From DATFLL01 sp035267785 (GTDB lineage: Bacteria > Pseudomonadota > Gammaproteobacteria > DATFLL01): DNA of 38,022 bases. This document shows positions 1 to 9,492 of the stretch, piece after piece. A program made the position numbers and the translations under genes. Location of the stretch: NCBI GenBank assembly GCA_035267785.1, contig DATFLL010000070.1, positions 1 to 38,022 of the forward strand, given 5' to 3'. The notes under the pieces are model-generated. The model searched no databases and was not told where the DNA came from. It was given only the letters and a program-made list of their open reading frames with translations. Position 1 is the stretch's first letter. Every line of letters begins with the position of its first letter.

Positions 1-222
1 CCGCACGATCGGGCGCGGCAATGTGAGGCCGAGCTTTCGTTGTGGTGCCCATTAAGGCTAAAATTCCCCGTCTTTGTGTGACTTAGCCACGGCTGCTAGC
101 CGACTCCAGCTTGGGGCAACTATACCCAAAAGAGCGGTCGCCTGGCGAACTAAATATACCGTGGGCTGTCGTACTGGATAGGTGTCGAGCGGCCCGTCAC
201 AGATGAAAGGGGATGGGCCCGG
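1..222. other. Intergenic region upstream of rpoE
   Basis: No convincing gene is seen here. The short minus-strand reading frame at 58-246 has no recognisable content and overlaps the rpoE start. The stretch carries a small inverted repeat (TTGGG at 111-115, CCCAA at 125-129) and a sigma-E-like promoter at 147-173, listed separately. The left edge may be the far end of a neighbouring gene outside the window. Confidence 0.5.
147..173 (+). promoter_or_regulatory. Putative sigma-E autoregulated promoter of the rpoE operon
   Basis: GAACTA at 147-152 matches five of six bases of the sigma-E -35 core GAACTT. After exactly 16 bases comes TCGTA at 169-173, resembling the TCtgA/TCaaA -10. Transcription would begin near 180, about 45 bases before the rpoE start. 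Sigma-E genes in E. coli and Pseudomonas commonly transcribe themselves from such promoters. The call is pattern matching only. Confidence 0.45.
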
Positions 223-798
223 ATGGGCGAGGAGAATGTCGACCAAGCGCTAGTCGCAAAGGTACAGCGCGGCGACAAGAAGGCGTTTGATGCGCTGGTC
301 CTCAAGTATCAGCACAAGATCGTAAAACTGATCTCGCGCTACGTCCAGGACCCGCACGAAGCCATGGATATCGCCCAGGAAACCTTTATCAAGGCGTACC
401 GGGCCTTGCCGTCGTTTCGCGGTGACAGCGCCTTCTACACCTGGCTGTACCGGATCGCCATCAATACGGCGAAGAATTTCCTGGTGGCCCAGGGGCGCCG
501 TCCGCCGGATTCGGATGTCGACGCCATGGACGCCGAGTATTACGAGGGTGCGTCGGCCCTCAAGGAAAATGCCTCCCCGGAGCGCATGCTCCTCAAGGAC
601 GAGATTGAGAAGGTGGTATTCGAGGCCATCGAAGAGCTACCGGAGGATTTGCGTACGGCAATCACCCTTCGGGAGTTGGAAGGTATGAGTTATGAGGAGA
701 TAGCCCAGGCCATGTCCTGCCCGATCGGCACTGTCCGGTCGCGTATTTTCAGGGCCCGGGAAGCCATCGATGCGAAGCTCAAACCGTTGCTCGGCTGA
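223..798 (+). CDS. rpoE: RNA polymerase sigma factor RpoE (sigma-E/AlgU)
   Basis: This is the extracytoplasmic-function sigma factor that directs RNA polymerase to envelope-stress promoters. The 191-residue length is normal for RpoE/AlgU. Region 2 lies at about residues 25-95, including the DIAQETFIKAYRALPSFRG stretch and the TWLYRIAINTAKN helix. Region 4 lies at about 135-185 and contains the helix-turn-helix around EGMSYEEIAQAMSCPIGTVRSR. A non-conserved linker of about 30 residues joins them. It is first in an operon with rseA, rseB, rseC and degP, as in Pseudomonas algU-mucABCD. A sigma-E-like promoter just upstream suggests autoregulation, and RseA downstream should hold the protein inactive at the membrane. 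The ATG at 223 gives the standard N-terminus. Confidence 0.97.
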   Translation: MGEENVDQALVAKVQRGDKKAFDALVLKYQHKIVKLISRYVQDPHEAMDIAQETFIKAYRALPSFRGDSAFYTWLYRIAINTAKNFLVAQGRRPPDSDVDAMDAEYYEGASALKENASPERMLLKDEIEKVVFEAIEELPEDLRTAITLRELEGMSYEEIAQAMSCPIGTVRSRIFRAREAIDAKLKPLLG

Positions 799-869
799 GC
801 CGGGTCAGCGGGCAAGGCCGGATGGACGGTCGTTGAGCGGGAAGTGTAGCGAGCGAATTAGGTAGTGCA

Positions 870-1445
870 ATGATGACTGATTTCAACGAAAAGCTGTCGT
901 GTTTTCTGGACGGGGAACTTTCCAGCCACGAGGAACAGCGGATGTTGGACCGTCTGCGCCATGACGAGGCACTGCAGGTTCGCTGGGAGCGTTATCAGCT
1001 CATCAGCGATGCGCTTCGCAACAACCTGCCGAGCGTCGCGATGCGGGATTTGGCCGGACGCGTCAGCGAAGCCCTGAAGTCCGAGCCCGTGGTCCTCGCA
1101 CCACGGCGACTGCGGTTGCGCGTGGGCAAACTGGCCAAGCAGGTCGCCGGCGTGGGCGTGGCGGCGACGATCGCCACGGTCGCGGTCCTCATGGTTCAGT
1201 CCGGCTCCGAGGTGGCGGACCAGGGCCAGGGTGCGATGGTTGCCAGCGTCAGTGCCCCGGCCAATCGGTCGACGGACGTCACGCCGGTCAATGTCCGCGA
1301 GTCCTCAGAAGTCCAGTCCAAGCTCAGTCCGTACATCGTGAACCACAACGAGTATTCCGTCTCCGCGGGCATGCAGGGGATGATGCCGTACATGAGGATT
1401 GTGAGTTACCCAGCGCATGAACCGGCAACAGATGAAACGCGTTAG
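870..1445 (+). CDS. rseA: Anti-sigma-E factor RseA (MucA)
   Basis: This is the inner-membrane anti-sigma factor that binds and inactivates RpoE and is degraded during envelope stress. The N-terminal RseA domain (about residues 1-75) starts with the typical FNEKLSCFLDGEL and contains the RWERYQLISDALR helix. A single membrane segment lies at about 90-112 (VAGVGVAATIATVAVLMV), followed by a periplasmic tail that should contact RseB. The gene follows rpoE after 71 bases and overlaps rseB by 29 bases, so translation is probably coupled. ATG codons occur at 870 and 873, and the first is used here. Length (191) fits MucA-type proteins. Confidence 0.93.
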   Translation: MMTDFNEKLSCFLDGELSSHEEQRMLDRLRHDEALQVRWERYQLISDALRNNLPSVAMRDLAGRVSEALKSEPVVLAPRRLRLRVGKLAKQVAGVGVAATIATVAVLMVQSGSEVADQGQGAMVASVSAPANRSTDVTPVNVRESSEVQSKLSPYIVNHNEYSVSAGMQGMMPYMRIVSYPAHEPATDETR

Positions 1446-2412
1446 CCCGTATTCGGTTTGCGCCCTATTCCTTTCGTTCTTTGCAGCCCAAATCGCGGTC
1501 GCCGATGGACAGGTCGCCCATGTCCAGGACTGGCTGCGCCGCATGGCCAAGGCGGCGCATACGCTGAATTACGACGGCACCTTCGTCTACAGCTATGACA
1601 ACCGCATGCACGCCATGCGGCTCATTCACAGCGCCGACAGCACGGGCGAGCGCGAGCGGCTGGTCTCTCTCAACGGGCCGGCCCGCGAAGTGGTTCGGGA
1701 CCATGATCTGGTAACCTGCATCCTGTCGGATAACCGCTCGGTCCTGGTTGAAAACACCCGTCCCGCCAAGCAATTCCCACCGACCTTTCCCGTCCACATC
1801 CACGCCTTGAACGCCTATTACACCTTTACGGCGCACGGCGTAGAACGTATGGCCGGCCAGGAAGCGCAAAAGATCAGCATCCGTCCGCGAGACAAATACC
1901 GCTATGGCTATCATCTCTGGGTGGATCGCAAGACGGGCTTGCTGCTGCGCACCGATCTGCTCAACGGCGAGGACCAGCCGGTAGAGCAGTTCATGTTCAC
2001 CGATATACATTATCTCGACGACGTGCCGGACAAGCTGCTCGAGCCCGGAATCTCCGGGCGGGAATTCACCTGGTACGAGCCGCAGGAGCCGCGCGAGGAC
2101 ACGCGCCCGGAGGTACGCCATTGGCACGTCGAGCAGGTTCCGGCAGGCTTCAGCCTGGACGTCTATCGCACGCACCGGATGGCCAGCGGCAAGGCGCCCA
2201 TCGTGCATATGGTGTATTCTGACGGTATGGCCTCGGTCTCGGTTTTCGTGGAGAAGCTCTCCAAGGAAACCGATACACTGCTTGGGAGCTCGCGCGTCGG
2301 AGCGATCAATGCCTTCGGGCGCAAGCTCAAAGGCTACTATGTGACGGTCGTCGGCGAGGTCCCCCAGGCCACGGTGATGCTCATGGGTCAATCGATAGAG
2401 CACAAGCCCTAA
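1417..2412 (+). CDS. rseB: Sigma-E regulatory periplasmic protein RseB (MucB)
   Basis: RseB is a periplasmic protein that binds the periplasmic part of RseA and protects it from proteolysis, and it responds to mislocalised lipopolysaccharide and lipoproteins. The N-terminus has a signal peptide (about residues 6-29, cleavage after AVA). The mature part matches the MucB/RseB family, with WLRRMAKAAHTLNYDGTFVYS early and a C-terminal domain of the GFSLDVYR / VHMVYSDGMASVSVFVE type. Length (331) is normal. The start overlaps rseA by 29 bases, and a second ATG at 1432 would shorten the overlap and leave the signal peptide intact. Confidence 0.93.
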   Translation: MNRQQMKRVSPYSVCALFLSFFAAQIAVADGQVAHVQDWLRRMAKAAHTLNYDGTFVYSYDNRMHAMRLIHSADSTGERERLVSLNGPAREVVRDHDLVTCILSDNRSVLVENTRPAKQFPPTFPVHIHALNAYYTFTAHGVERMAGQEAQKISIRPRDKYRYGYHLWVDRKTGLLLRTDLLNGEDQPVEQFMFTDIHYLDDVPDKLLEPGISGREFTWYEPQEPREDTRPEVRHWHVEQVPAGFSLDVYRTHRMASGKAPIVHMVYSDGMASVSVFVEKLSKETDTLLGSSRVGAINAFGRKLKGYYVTVVGEVPQATVMLMGQSIEHKP

Positions 2413-2414
2413 AT

Positions 2415-2891
2415 ATGATCGAAGAGACCGCAACGGTCGTGGAGCGCTCGGGTGAATTCGCCTGGGTCGAGACGCAGCGCCAAAGTACCTGCAGCGCCTG
2501 CAGCGCCAATAAGGGCTGCGGCACCGGCGTGCTTTCGCGCGTGCTGGGCCAGCGCACGGCCCGCATGAAGGTGCTCAACCCCATCGGCGCGCAGGTCGGA
2601 GACAGCGTCGTGGTCGGGATGCACGAGGCGGCGCTGATCCGCGGCTCCCTGGCGGTGTACTTGGCGCCCTTGATTGCCATGCTCGTCTGCGCCGTTGTCG
2701 GCCAGAACCTGGCGGGGCAGATCGGATCGGCCAATCCGGAGCCGTTGACCATCGCTTTCGGCATCGGCGGTCTGGTCCTGGGAGGGGTGTGGCTTCGGCG
2801 CTTCACCCGCCGTATCCGCGATGATCAACGCTACCAGCCGGTCATCTTGCGCCGTGACGGTATCCCCGTCATGACGCCGCATTGGAGATAA
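2415..2891 (+). CDS. rseC: RseC/MucC family inner-membrane protein
   Basis: This 158-residue protein of the RseC/MucC family follows rseB after two bases. A cysteine cluster near residues 23-36 (CSACSANKGCG) matches the conserved family motif. Two membrane segments follow at about residues 75-95 and 105-125, and the C-terminus is basic. In E. coli RseC contributes to reduction of the SoxR iron-sulfur cluster and weakly modulates sigma-E; whether it does either here is not visible. Its position between rseB and a DegP/MucD protease is the classical arrangement. Confidence 0.9.
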   Translation: MIEETATVVERSGEFAWVETQRQSTCSACSANKGCGTGVLSRVLGQRTARMKVLNPIGAQVGDSVVVGMHEAALIRGSLAVYLAPLIAMLVCAVVGQNLAGQIGSANPEPLTIAFGIGGLVLGGVWLRRFTRRIRDDQRYQPVILRRDGIPVMTPHWR

Positions 2892-2900
2892 TCCGCGCTT

Positions 2901-4391
2901 ATGCCCTCGTTGCCTGAGGCCCGACAGGGCGGCCGATTTCTGACTCGGTTGCTCTGGACAGCGGCGCTGTGTCTGGCGGCGGGCGGGGCCCGTGCGGCTG
3001 CCGGCGGATTGCCCGATTTCACCACGTTGGTGAAGACCAACAGCCCCGCCGTGGTCAACATCAGCACTAACCTCAAGGCCGACGAGGACGCCTCGGACGA
3101 GGCCCCCGAGAACGGGACGGATCGTGCGCCGCCCGATTTCGGCCCCGGCGATGAGTTGAACCGCCGTTTTTTCGGGGAAGGGCAGACGCCCGAGGACGAC
3201 CAAGGCGGGGCGCCGGAGGATGCCCCCGGCTCACCGGAGCCGCAGTCGCTCGGCTCGGGGTTCATCATCGGCGCGGACGGCTTTATCGTCACGAACTACC
3301 ATGTGGTCAAGGGCGCCGACGAGATTACGGTGCGCTTGCGCGATCGGCGTGAGCTTCCGGCGCGGCTCGTCGGCAGCGACGAGCGCAGCGACCTGGCACT
3401 GCTCAAGGTCGATGCCAAGGGGCTGCCGGTGGTCAAGATCGGTCACTCGCGGGATCTGCAGGTCGGCGAGTGGGTCTTCGCCATCGGCTCGCCGTTCGGT
3501 TTCGATCACTCCGTGTCGGTGGGCGTGGTCAGCGCCACGGGGCGCAGCCTGCCGAGCGAAACCTATATCCCCTTCATCCAAACCGACGTGGCGATCAACC
3601 CGGGCAATTCCGGCGGCCCGCTATTCAATCTCAAGGGTGAGGTCGTGGGGATCAACTCCCAGATCTACAGCCGTACCGGCGGCTTTATGGGATTGTCGTT
3701 TGCCATCCCCGTCGATTTCGCAATGGATGTCGTGCACCAGCTCAAGACCAAGGGGCACGTCGTGCGGGGCTGGCTGGGCGTGCTGATCCAGGACGTCAAT
3801 TTGAAGCTGTCCGAATCCTTGGGGATGGATCGGCCGGTCGGGGCGCTGGTGCTCAAGGTCCTGCCGGGCAGCCCCGCGGATAAGGCCGGTGTCCAGGTCG
3901 GCGATGTCGTGCTGGATTTTGCCGGCCATCCGATCGTCACGTCCTCGGACCTGCCGGTGATGGTCGGGCGCGCGCCGGTCGATCGGCCGGTTACCATGCA
4001 TCTGCTGCGCGGGGGTAAATCCCTCGACCTGCCGGTGCGCGTGGGCAAGCTGCCGGCCAAGCCCGAGCTCGCGATGAGCCCGGCGGCACCCGCGCCTTTA
4101 CGGAATGCGCGACTGGGCATAGCCGTGGCGCGTCTGGACGACGGTCGACGCAAGGCCCTCGGCGTGGAAGGAAAACACGGTGTCTGGGTGGCCGCGGTCG
4201 AACCCGGTCCGGCGCAGCAGGCCGGCGTCCGCCGCGCCGACGTCATCCTGATGCTCAACGGTGCAGACGTGGACAGCACGGACGATTTTCGCCGCCTCGC
4301 CGCCGGGCTGCCTAGCGGCCGGCCGGTGCCCATCCTGGTCCAGCGTGACGGGGGCCCCCTGTTCCTGCCGCTCGAGGTACCCGATGAGTGA
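2901..4391 (+). CDS. degP: Periplasmic serine protease DegP/MucD (Do family)
   Basis: This is an HtrA/Do-type periplasmic protease and chaperone that degrades misfolded envelope proteins. The N-terminus has a signal peptide (about residues 12-34). The trypsin-like domain has His134 (TNYHVV), Asp164 (RSDLALLKVD) and Ser237 (GNSGGPL). Two PDZ domains follow at about 275-365 and 395-490. The segment at about residues 58-115, between the first strand and the catalytic His, is an unusually acidic Asp/Glu/Pro-rich insertion in the position of the LA loop. Length (496) is near normal for MucD (about 475). It lies ten bases after rseC in the sigma-E operon, which fits the role of mucD in feedback on AlgU. 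Confidence 0.95.
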   Translation: MPSLPEARQGGRFLTRLLWTAALCLAAGGARAAAGGLPDFTTLVKTNSPAVVNISTNLKADEDASDEAPENGTDRAPPDFGPGDELNRRFFGEGQTPEDDQGGAPEDAPGSPEPQSLGSGFIIGADGFIVTNYHVVKGADEITVRLRDRRELPARLVGSDERSDLALLKVDAKGLPVVKIGHSRDLQVGEWVFAIGSPFGFDHSVSVGVVSATGRSLPSETYIPFIQTDVAINPGNSGGPLFNLKGEVVGINSQIYSRTGGFMGLSFAIPVDFAMDVVHQLKTKGHVVRGWLGVLIQDVNLKLSESLGMDRPVGALVLKVLPGSPADKAGVQVGDVVLDFAGHPIVTSSDLPVMVGRAPVDRPVTMHLLRGGKSLDLPVRVGKLPAKPELAMSPAAPAPLRNARLGIAVARLDDGRRKALGVEGKHGVWVAAVEPGPAQQAGVRRADVILMLNGADVDSTDDFRRLAAGLPSGRPVPILVQRDGGPLFLPLEVPDE

Positions 4392-4656
4392 CCGGATGCG
4401 CTTGACGGTTTACATGCGCACCTATTGTCACTTGTGTGACGACATGCTGGCGGCGCTGGCCCCGTGGGCCGAGCGCCACGGCCTGGCGGTCGAGACGGTG
4501 GATATCGACGCCGATCCCGAGCTGGAGCAGCGTTACGGCGAGCTGGTGCCGGTGCTTTGCGGCGTGCACGGGGGCGAACAGGACGAGATATGTCACTACT
4601 TTTTCGATGCCCGTGCCTTGGAATGGTATTTGGAGTCGGTAAAAAAACCGATATAA
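4384..4656 (+). CDS. Glutaredoxin-like (DUF836-type) thiol protein
   Basis: This 90-residue thioredoxin-fold protein has an N-terminal beta strand followed by a CxxC motif (YCHLC, near residues 14-17), and a TVDIDADPELEQRYGELVPV segment containing the cis-Pro-like VPV typical of glutaredoxin-family proteins. Its ATG lies inside the last codons of degP (8-base overlap), so it is translationally coupled to the envelope-stress operon. No signal peptide is seen, so it should be cytoplasmic. Small glutaredoxin-like genes downstream of mucD occur in other gammaproteobacteria; the substrate is unknown. The stop codon overlaps a TATAAT sequence. Confidence 0.85.
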   Translation: MSDRMRLTVYMRTYCHLCDDMLAALAPWAERHGLAVETVDIDADPELEQRYGELVPVLCGVHGGEQDEICHYFFDARALEWYLESVKKPI

Positions 4657-4657
4657 T
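4630..4657 (+). promoter_or_regulatory. Putative sigma-70 promoter at the 3' end of the glutaredoxin-like gene
   Basis: TATAAT at 4652-4657 is a perfect -10. TTGGAG at 4630-4635, sixteen bases upstream, is a weak -35 (three of six matches). The sequence GGAACTT at 4659-4665 matches a sigma-E -35, but no clear sigma-E -10 follows at the right spacing. Transcription would start near 4664 and run into the structured segment before lepA. Confidence 0.4.
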
Positions 4658-4659
4658 AG

Positions 4660-4831
4660 GAACTTAGCACCGATCGCCGGAGTTCCTGCGATCGGGAGCC
4701 GGCACCGGCCCCCGTTCCGGCAGGGCCCGCAGCGGGGCGTTGGGGCGCCGGTTCGGACACGCCGGATTTGCGGCGAACGGGTGAGTATCCGAATCGTAAC
4801 GACGCGAAGGCGCTGTGGCAGCGCCTTTTTT
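4660..4831 (+). ncRNA. Candidate small RNA or structured leader between the rse operon and lepA
   Basis: This roughly 170-base segment has no reading frame of note. It begins just after a TATAAT and ends in an intrinsic terminator. It contains a perfect 8-bp hairpin (CCGATCGC at 4670-4677, GCGATCGG at 4688-4695) whose 10-base loop contains GGA, and a second hairpin (CGCCG at 4760-4764, CGGCG at 4771-4775). Alternative pairings (CGGAT at 4763-4767 with ATCCG at 4787-4791) are possible. Promoter, structure and terminator together suggest an independent transcript or an attenuator-like leader. I recognise no known RNA family. Confidence 0.3.
4807..4831 (+). terminator. Rho-independent terminator upstream of lepA
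   Basis: A perfect 9-bp stem (AAGGCGCTG at 4807-4815, CAGCGCCTT at 4819-4827) with a TGG loop runs into an uninterrupted T stretch ending at 4831. It ends the sigma-E operon or the candidate small RNA. lepA begins 55 bases later, so it needs a promoter after the hairpin or read-through. Confidence 0.85.
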
Positions 4832-4885
4832 GTTAGGCTTGTGCCGCACGGGCGGTCCATACCATAAGAAAGCAATCAGGATTAC

Positions 4886-6687
<1,802 letters not shown>

Positions 6688-6691
<4 letters not shown>

Positions 6692-7512
6692 GCTTCGATT
6701 TTGCATTGATACTGGTTATCGGCACGCTCGTTACGGGTGTGATTTGGGCTGTGGACGTCATCTGGTTCGCACCGAAACGCAAGGCGGCCGCGGGCGGCGG
6801 CGAGGTGAGCACGGAAGGCGCAGAGGCAGGCGAGGCGGCTGCCGCCGCGCAGAGTCCCCAGGAGCCGCTCCTGGTCGAATACGCCCGGTCGTTCTTTCCC
6901 GTTATTCTGGTGGTGTTACTGCTGCGTTCGTTCGTGGTCGAACCGTTTCGTATCCCCTCGGGCTCGATGCTGCCGACTCTGTTCATCGGCGACTTCATCC
7001 TGGTCAGCAAGTTCTCTTACGGCTTGCGTCTGCCGGTGCTGGATACGAAGTTCTTGGACACGGGCGAGCCGCATCGCGGCGACGTCATGGTGTTCCGCTA
7101 CCCGCGCAATCCGTCCGAAGACTATATCAAGCGCGTGATCGGGGTGCCTGGCGATAAGGTGGAATACCGCAATAAGGTATTGTATATAAATGGGAAGAAG
7201 ATGTCTCAGATGCCGGCCGGGCACTACATCGACAGCTATGGGCAGCGCCTGGATATGCGCCTGGAGGACCTGGGCGGGGTCAAACATGACATCATTATCA
7301 ACCCGGCGTTTCCGGGCCGTGATTTCTCGGTCACCGTGCCGCCGCACAGCTATTTCGCGATGGGCGACAATCGGGACAACAGCAATGACAGCCGGGTGTG
7401 GGGCTTCGTGCCCGAAGCCAACCTGGTTGGCCGGGCGTTTCTCATCTGGATGAACTGGGACTCGGAGCAGAGCTCAGTGCGCTGGGGTCGCATCGGAACC
7501 GTCATTCACTAG
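6688..7512 (+). CDS. lepB: Signal peptidase I (LepB)
   Basis: LepB is the inner-membrane serine/lysine peptidase that removes Sec signal peptides. The first membrane segment is at about residues 4-27 and a second at about 68-86, separated by an Ala/Gly-rich cytoplasmic loop. The catalytic Ser93 lies in SGSMLPTL and the catalytic Lys148 in YIKRVIGVPGD. The MGDNRDNSNDSR box (about residues 226-237) is intact. Length (274) is normal for proteobacterial LepB. The start overlaps the lepA stop by four bases. Confidence 0.98.
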
Positions 7513-7541
7513 CATAATCTATAACATCGGGAGGAGCCGGC

Positions 7542-7919
7542 ATGAGAACACCACAACACCAAAAGGGCGTTACCGCTATTGGCTGGATTTTGATCCTGGC
7601 GTTGATAGCCTGTGTCGTCTTCTTTCTGCTCAAACTTGTACCAATATACTTGGACGGCTTTACGGTCGGTGACGTGGTGTCCTCGTTCAAGACGGATCCG
7701 GATATCGGCAGCAAGACGCCGGGACAAATCCTGCGCGAAATCAACAAGCGCCTCGATATCAACATGATCGATGATGTCAAACCGGACGATATTTCCATCG
7801 ACAAGGGCGCGAACCTCATGACGATCGAAATCGATTACGAGGTGCGTGAGCACCTGGTGGGCAATATCGATATTGTCGTTCATTTCGACAAACGGGCAGA
7901 TATCCCGTTCGGCTCGTGA
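7542..7919 (+). CDS. DUF4845 family membrane-anchored protein
   Basis: This 125-residue protein lies between lepB and rnc, where DUF4845 genes commonly occur in gammaproteobacteria. It has one N-terminal membrane segment (about residues 12-32) preceded by QKGVTAIGW, which resembles a type IV pilin-like N-terminus. A small soluble domain with VPIYLDGFTVGDVV and a C-terminal beta-rich part follow. The function is unknown. A GAGGAG ribosome site precedes the ATG, and the stop overlaps the GTG of rnc. Confidence 0.85.
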   Translation: MRTPQHQKGVTAIGWILILALIACVVFFLLKLVPIYLDGFTVGDVVSSFKTDPDIGSKTPGQILREINKRLDINMIDDVKPDDISIDKGANLMTIEIDYEVREHLVGNIDIVVHFDKRADIPFGS

Positions 7920-8584
7920 TCGACCTGTCGCCATTGATCGAGCGAATCGGGCATCGCTTTAGCGACGAGGTCTTGTTGGGCCGCGCCCTGACTCACCGCA
8001 GCGTCGGTGGCGACAACAACGAGCGGTTGGAATTTCTGGGCGATGCGGTGCTTAGCCTGGTCATTTCCGAGGAGCTCTACCGGCGGTTCCCCAAGGCCGC
8101 GGAAGGCCAGTTGAGCCGGCTGCGCGCCAGCCTTGTCAAGGGCGATACCTTGGCGTCCCTGGCGCGTTCGCTGTCGTTGGGGGAGTTGATCGAGCTGGGA
8201 TCGGGCGAGCTCAAGAGCGGTGGTCATCGACGCGCCTCGATTCTGGCCGATGCCCTGGAGGCGGTTATCGGGGCGCTGTATCTGGACGGGGGACTGCCGG
8301 CCGCCCGCGGATGGGTGTTGGACCTGTTCGATGAACGTCTCGCGCAATGCGACCCGGACGCGGTCCTCAAGGACCCCAAGACACGCCTGCAGGAATGGTT
8401 GCAGGCCCAAGGTCGACCGCTGCCGGCCTATCATGTCGAACGCATCGAGGGAGAGGCACACGCTCAGACCTTCGTCGTGCAATGCGAAGTCACGGGGCTG
8501 CGCCAACCGACCCGCGGAGTGGCGGGGAGTCGTCGCAAGGCCGAACAGGAAGCGGCGCGCCAGGCCCTCGAGTTGCTGGTATGA
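7916..8584 (+). CDS. rnc: Ribonuclease III
   Basis: RNase III cleaves double-stranded RNA in rRNA maturation and mRNA control. The signature ERLEFLGDAVL is at about residues 37-47, and a second acidic cluster (DALEAVIGALYLD) at about 112-124. A double-stranded RNA-binding domain follows at about 150-222 (DPKTRLQEWLQ, then GSRRKAEQEAARQAL). Length (222) is typical. It starts with GTG overlapping the preceding stop by four bases and overlaps era by four bases, implying coupled translation. Confidence 0.97.
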   Translation: MIDLSPLIERIGHRFSDEVLLGRALTHRSVGGDNNERLEFLGDAVLSLVISEELYRRFPKAAEGQLSRLRASLVKGDTLASLARSLSLGELIELGSGELKSGGHRRASILADALEAVIGALYLDGGLPAARGWVLDLFDERLAQCDPDAVLKDPKTRLQEWLQAQGRPLPAYHVERIEGEAHAQTFVVQCEVTGLRQPTRGVAGSRRKAEQEAARQALELLV

Positions 8585-9492
8585 GCGCAGACGACAAAAA
8601 CTTTCGAGCCGGCTACGTGGCATTGATCGGTCGTCCGAATGTCGGCAAGTCCACGCTGCTCAATACGTTGCTCGGCCAGAAGTTGAGTATTACATCCCAC
8701 AAACCGCAGACCACCCGACACCGCCTTCTCGGCATCAAGACAACGGACTCGGCGCAGTTCCTTTTCGTCGATACGCCTGGGTTGCACGCCCGGGCCAAAC
8801 ACGCCATGAATCGGTACATGAACCGCACGGCGAGCAAGGCGCTTGCCGACGTCGATGTGGTCGTGTTCGTCGTCGAGGCACTGCGCTGGACCGAAGAGGA
8901 CGATTTGGTACTCAAAGCCGTCCGGGCGACCGGGGCCCCGGTCATCCTGGCAATCAACAAGGTCGACAGGATCGCCGACAAACAGAGCCTGCTGCCGTAC
9001 CTGCAGTCCGTCGCCGAGAAATTCGATTTTGAAGAGGTGATTCCGGTTTCGGCCTACAAGGGTACGAATCTGGAGGTCCTCGAACAGGCACTCCTCGAGC
9101 GGCTTCCGCCCGGAGAGCCTTTGTTCGGCGAGGACCAGATCACCGATCGCAGTGAGCGGTTTTTGGCGGCGGAGATCGTTCGCGAGAAGCTGATGCGGCG
9201 TCTGGCCCAGGAAGTGCCCTATGGAACGACGGTCGAGATCGAACAATTCAAAGAAGAAGGCGAGTTGCTTCGAATCGGGGCTGTTATCTGGGTGGAACGG
9301 CCCAATCAAAAGCCGATTGTCATCGGAAAGGGCGGCGCCGGTCTCAAGGAAATCGGGCGCGAGGCGCGCATCGACATGGAGCACCTGTTCGGCCACAAGG
9401 TCTTCCTGCAGTTATGGGTGAAGGTCAAGGAGGGGTGGGTGGACGACGAACGTGCACTCAACAGCCTCGGGTATCGGGATGACGGCGAGTGA
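8581..9492 (+). CDS. era: GTPase Era
   Basis: Era binds 16S rRNA and assists assembly of the small ribosomal subunit. The G1 motif GRPNVGKST is at residues 17-25, DTPG follows at about 63, and NKVD at about 124. The C-terminal KH domain has VIGKGGAGLKEIGREAR. With the ATG at 8581, which overlaps the rnc stop, the protein is 303 residues, the usual length. An upstream in-frame extension to 8347 runs inside rnc and is not used. Confidence 0.97.
   Translation: MSADDKNFRAGYVALIGRPNVGKSTLLNTLLGQKLSITSHKPQTTRHRLLGIKTTDSAQFLFVDTPGLHARAKHAMNRYMNRTASKALADVDVVVFVVEALRWTEEDDLVLKAVRATGAPVILAINKVDRIADKQSLLPYLQSVAEKFDFEEVIPVSAYKGTNLEVLEQALLERLPPGEPLFGEDQITDRSERFLAAEIVREKLMRRLAQEVPYGTTVEIEQFKEEGELLRIGAVIWVERPNQKPIVIGKGGAGLKEIGREARIDMEHLFGHKVFLQLWVKVKEGWVDDERALNSLGYRDDGE

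Noticed and set aside
4659..4690. Sigma-E promoter for lepA built on GGAACTT at 4659
   Set aside because: No TC-type -10 is present at 16-17 bases, so only the -35 half matches; noted within the small-RNA entry instead.
8347..8580. Extended Era start upstream of 8581
   Set aside because: The extension lies inside rnc in another frame; the ATG at 8581 gives the conserved N-terminus.
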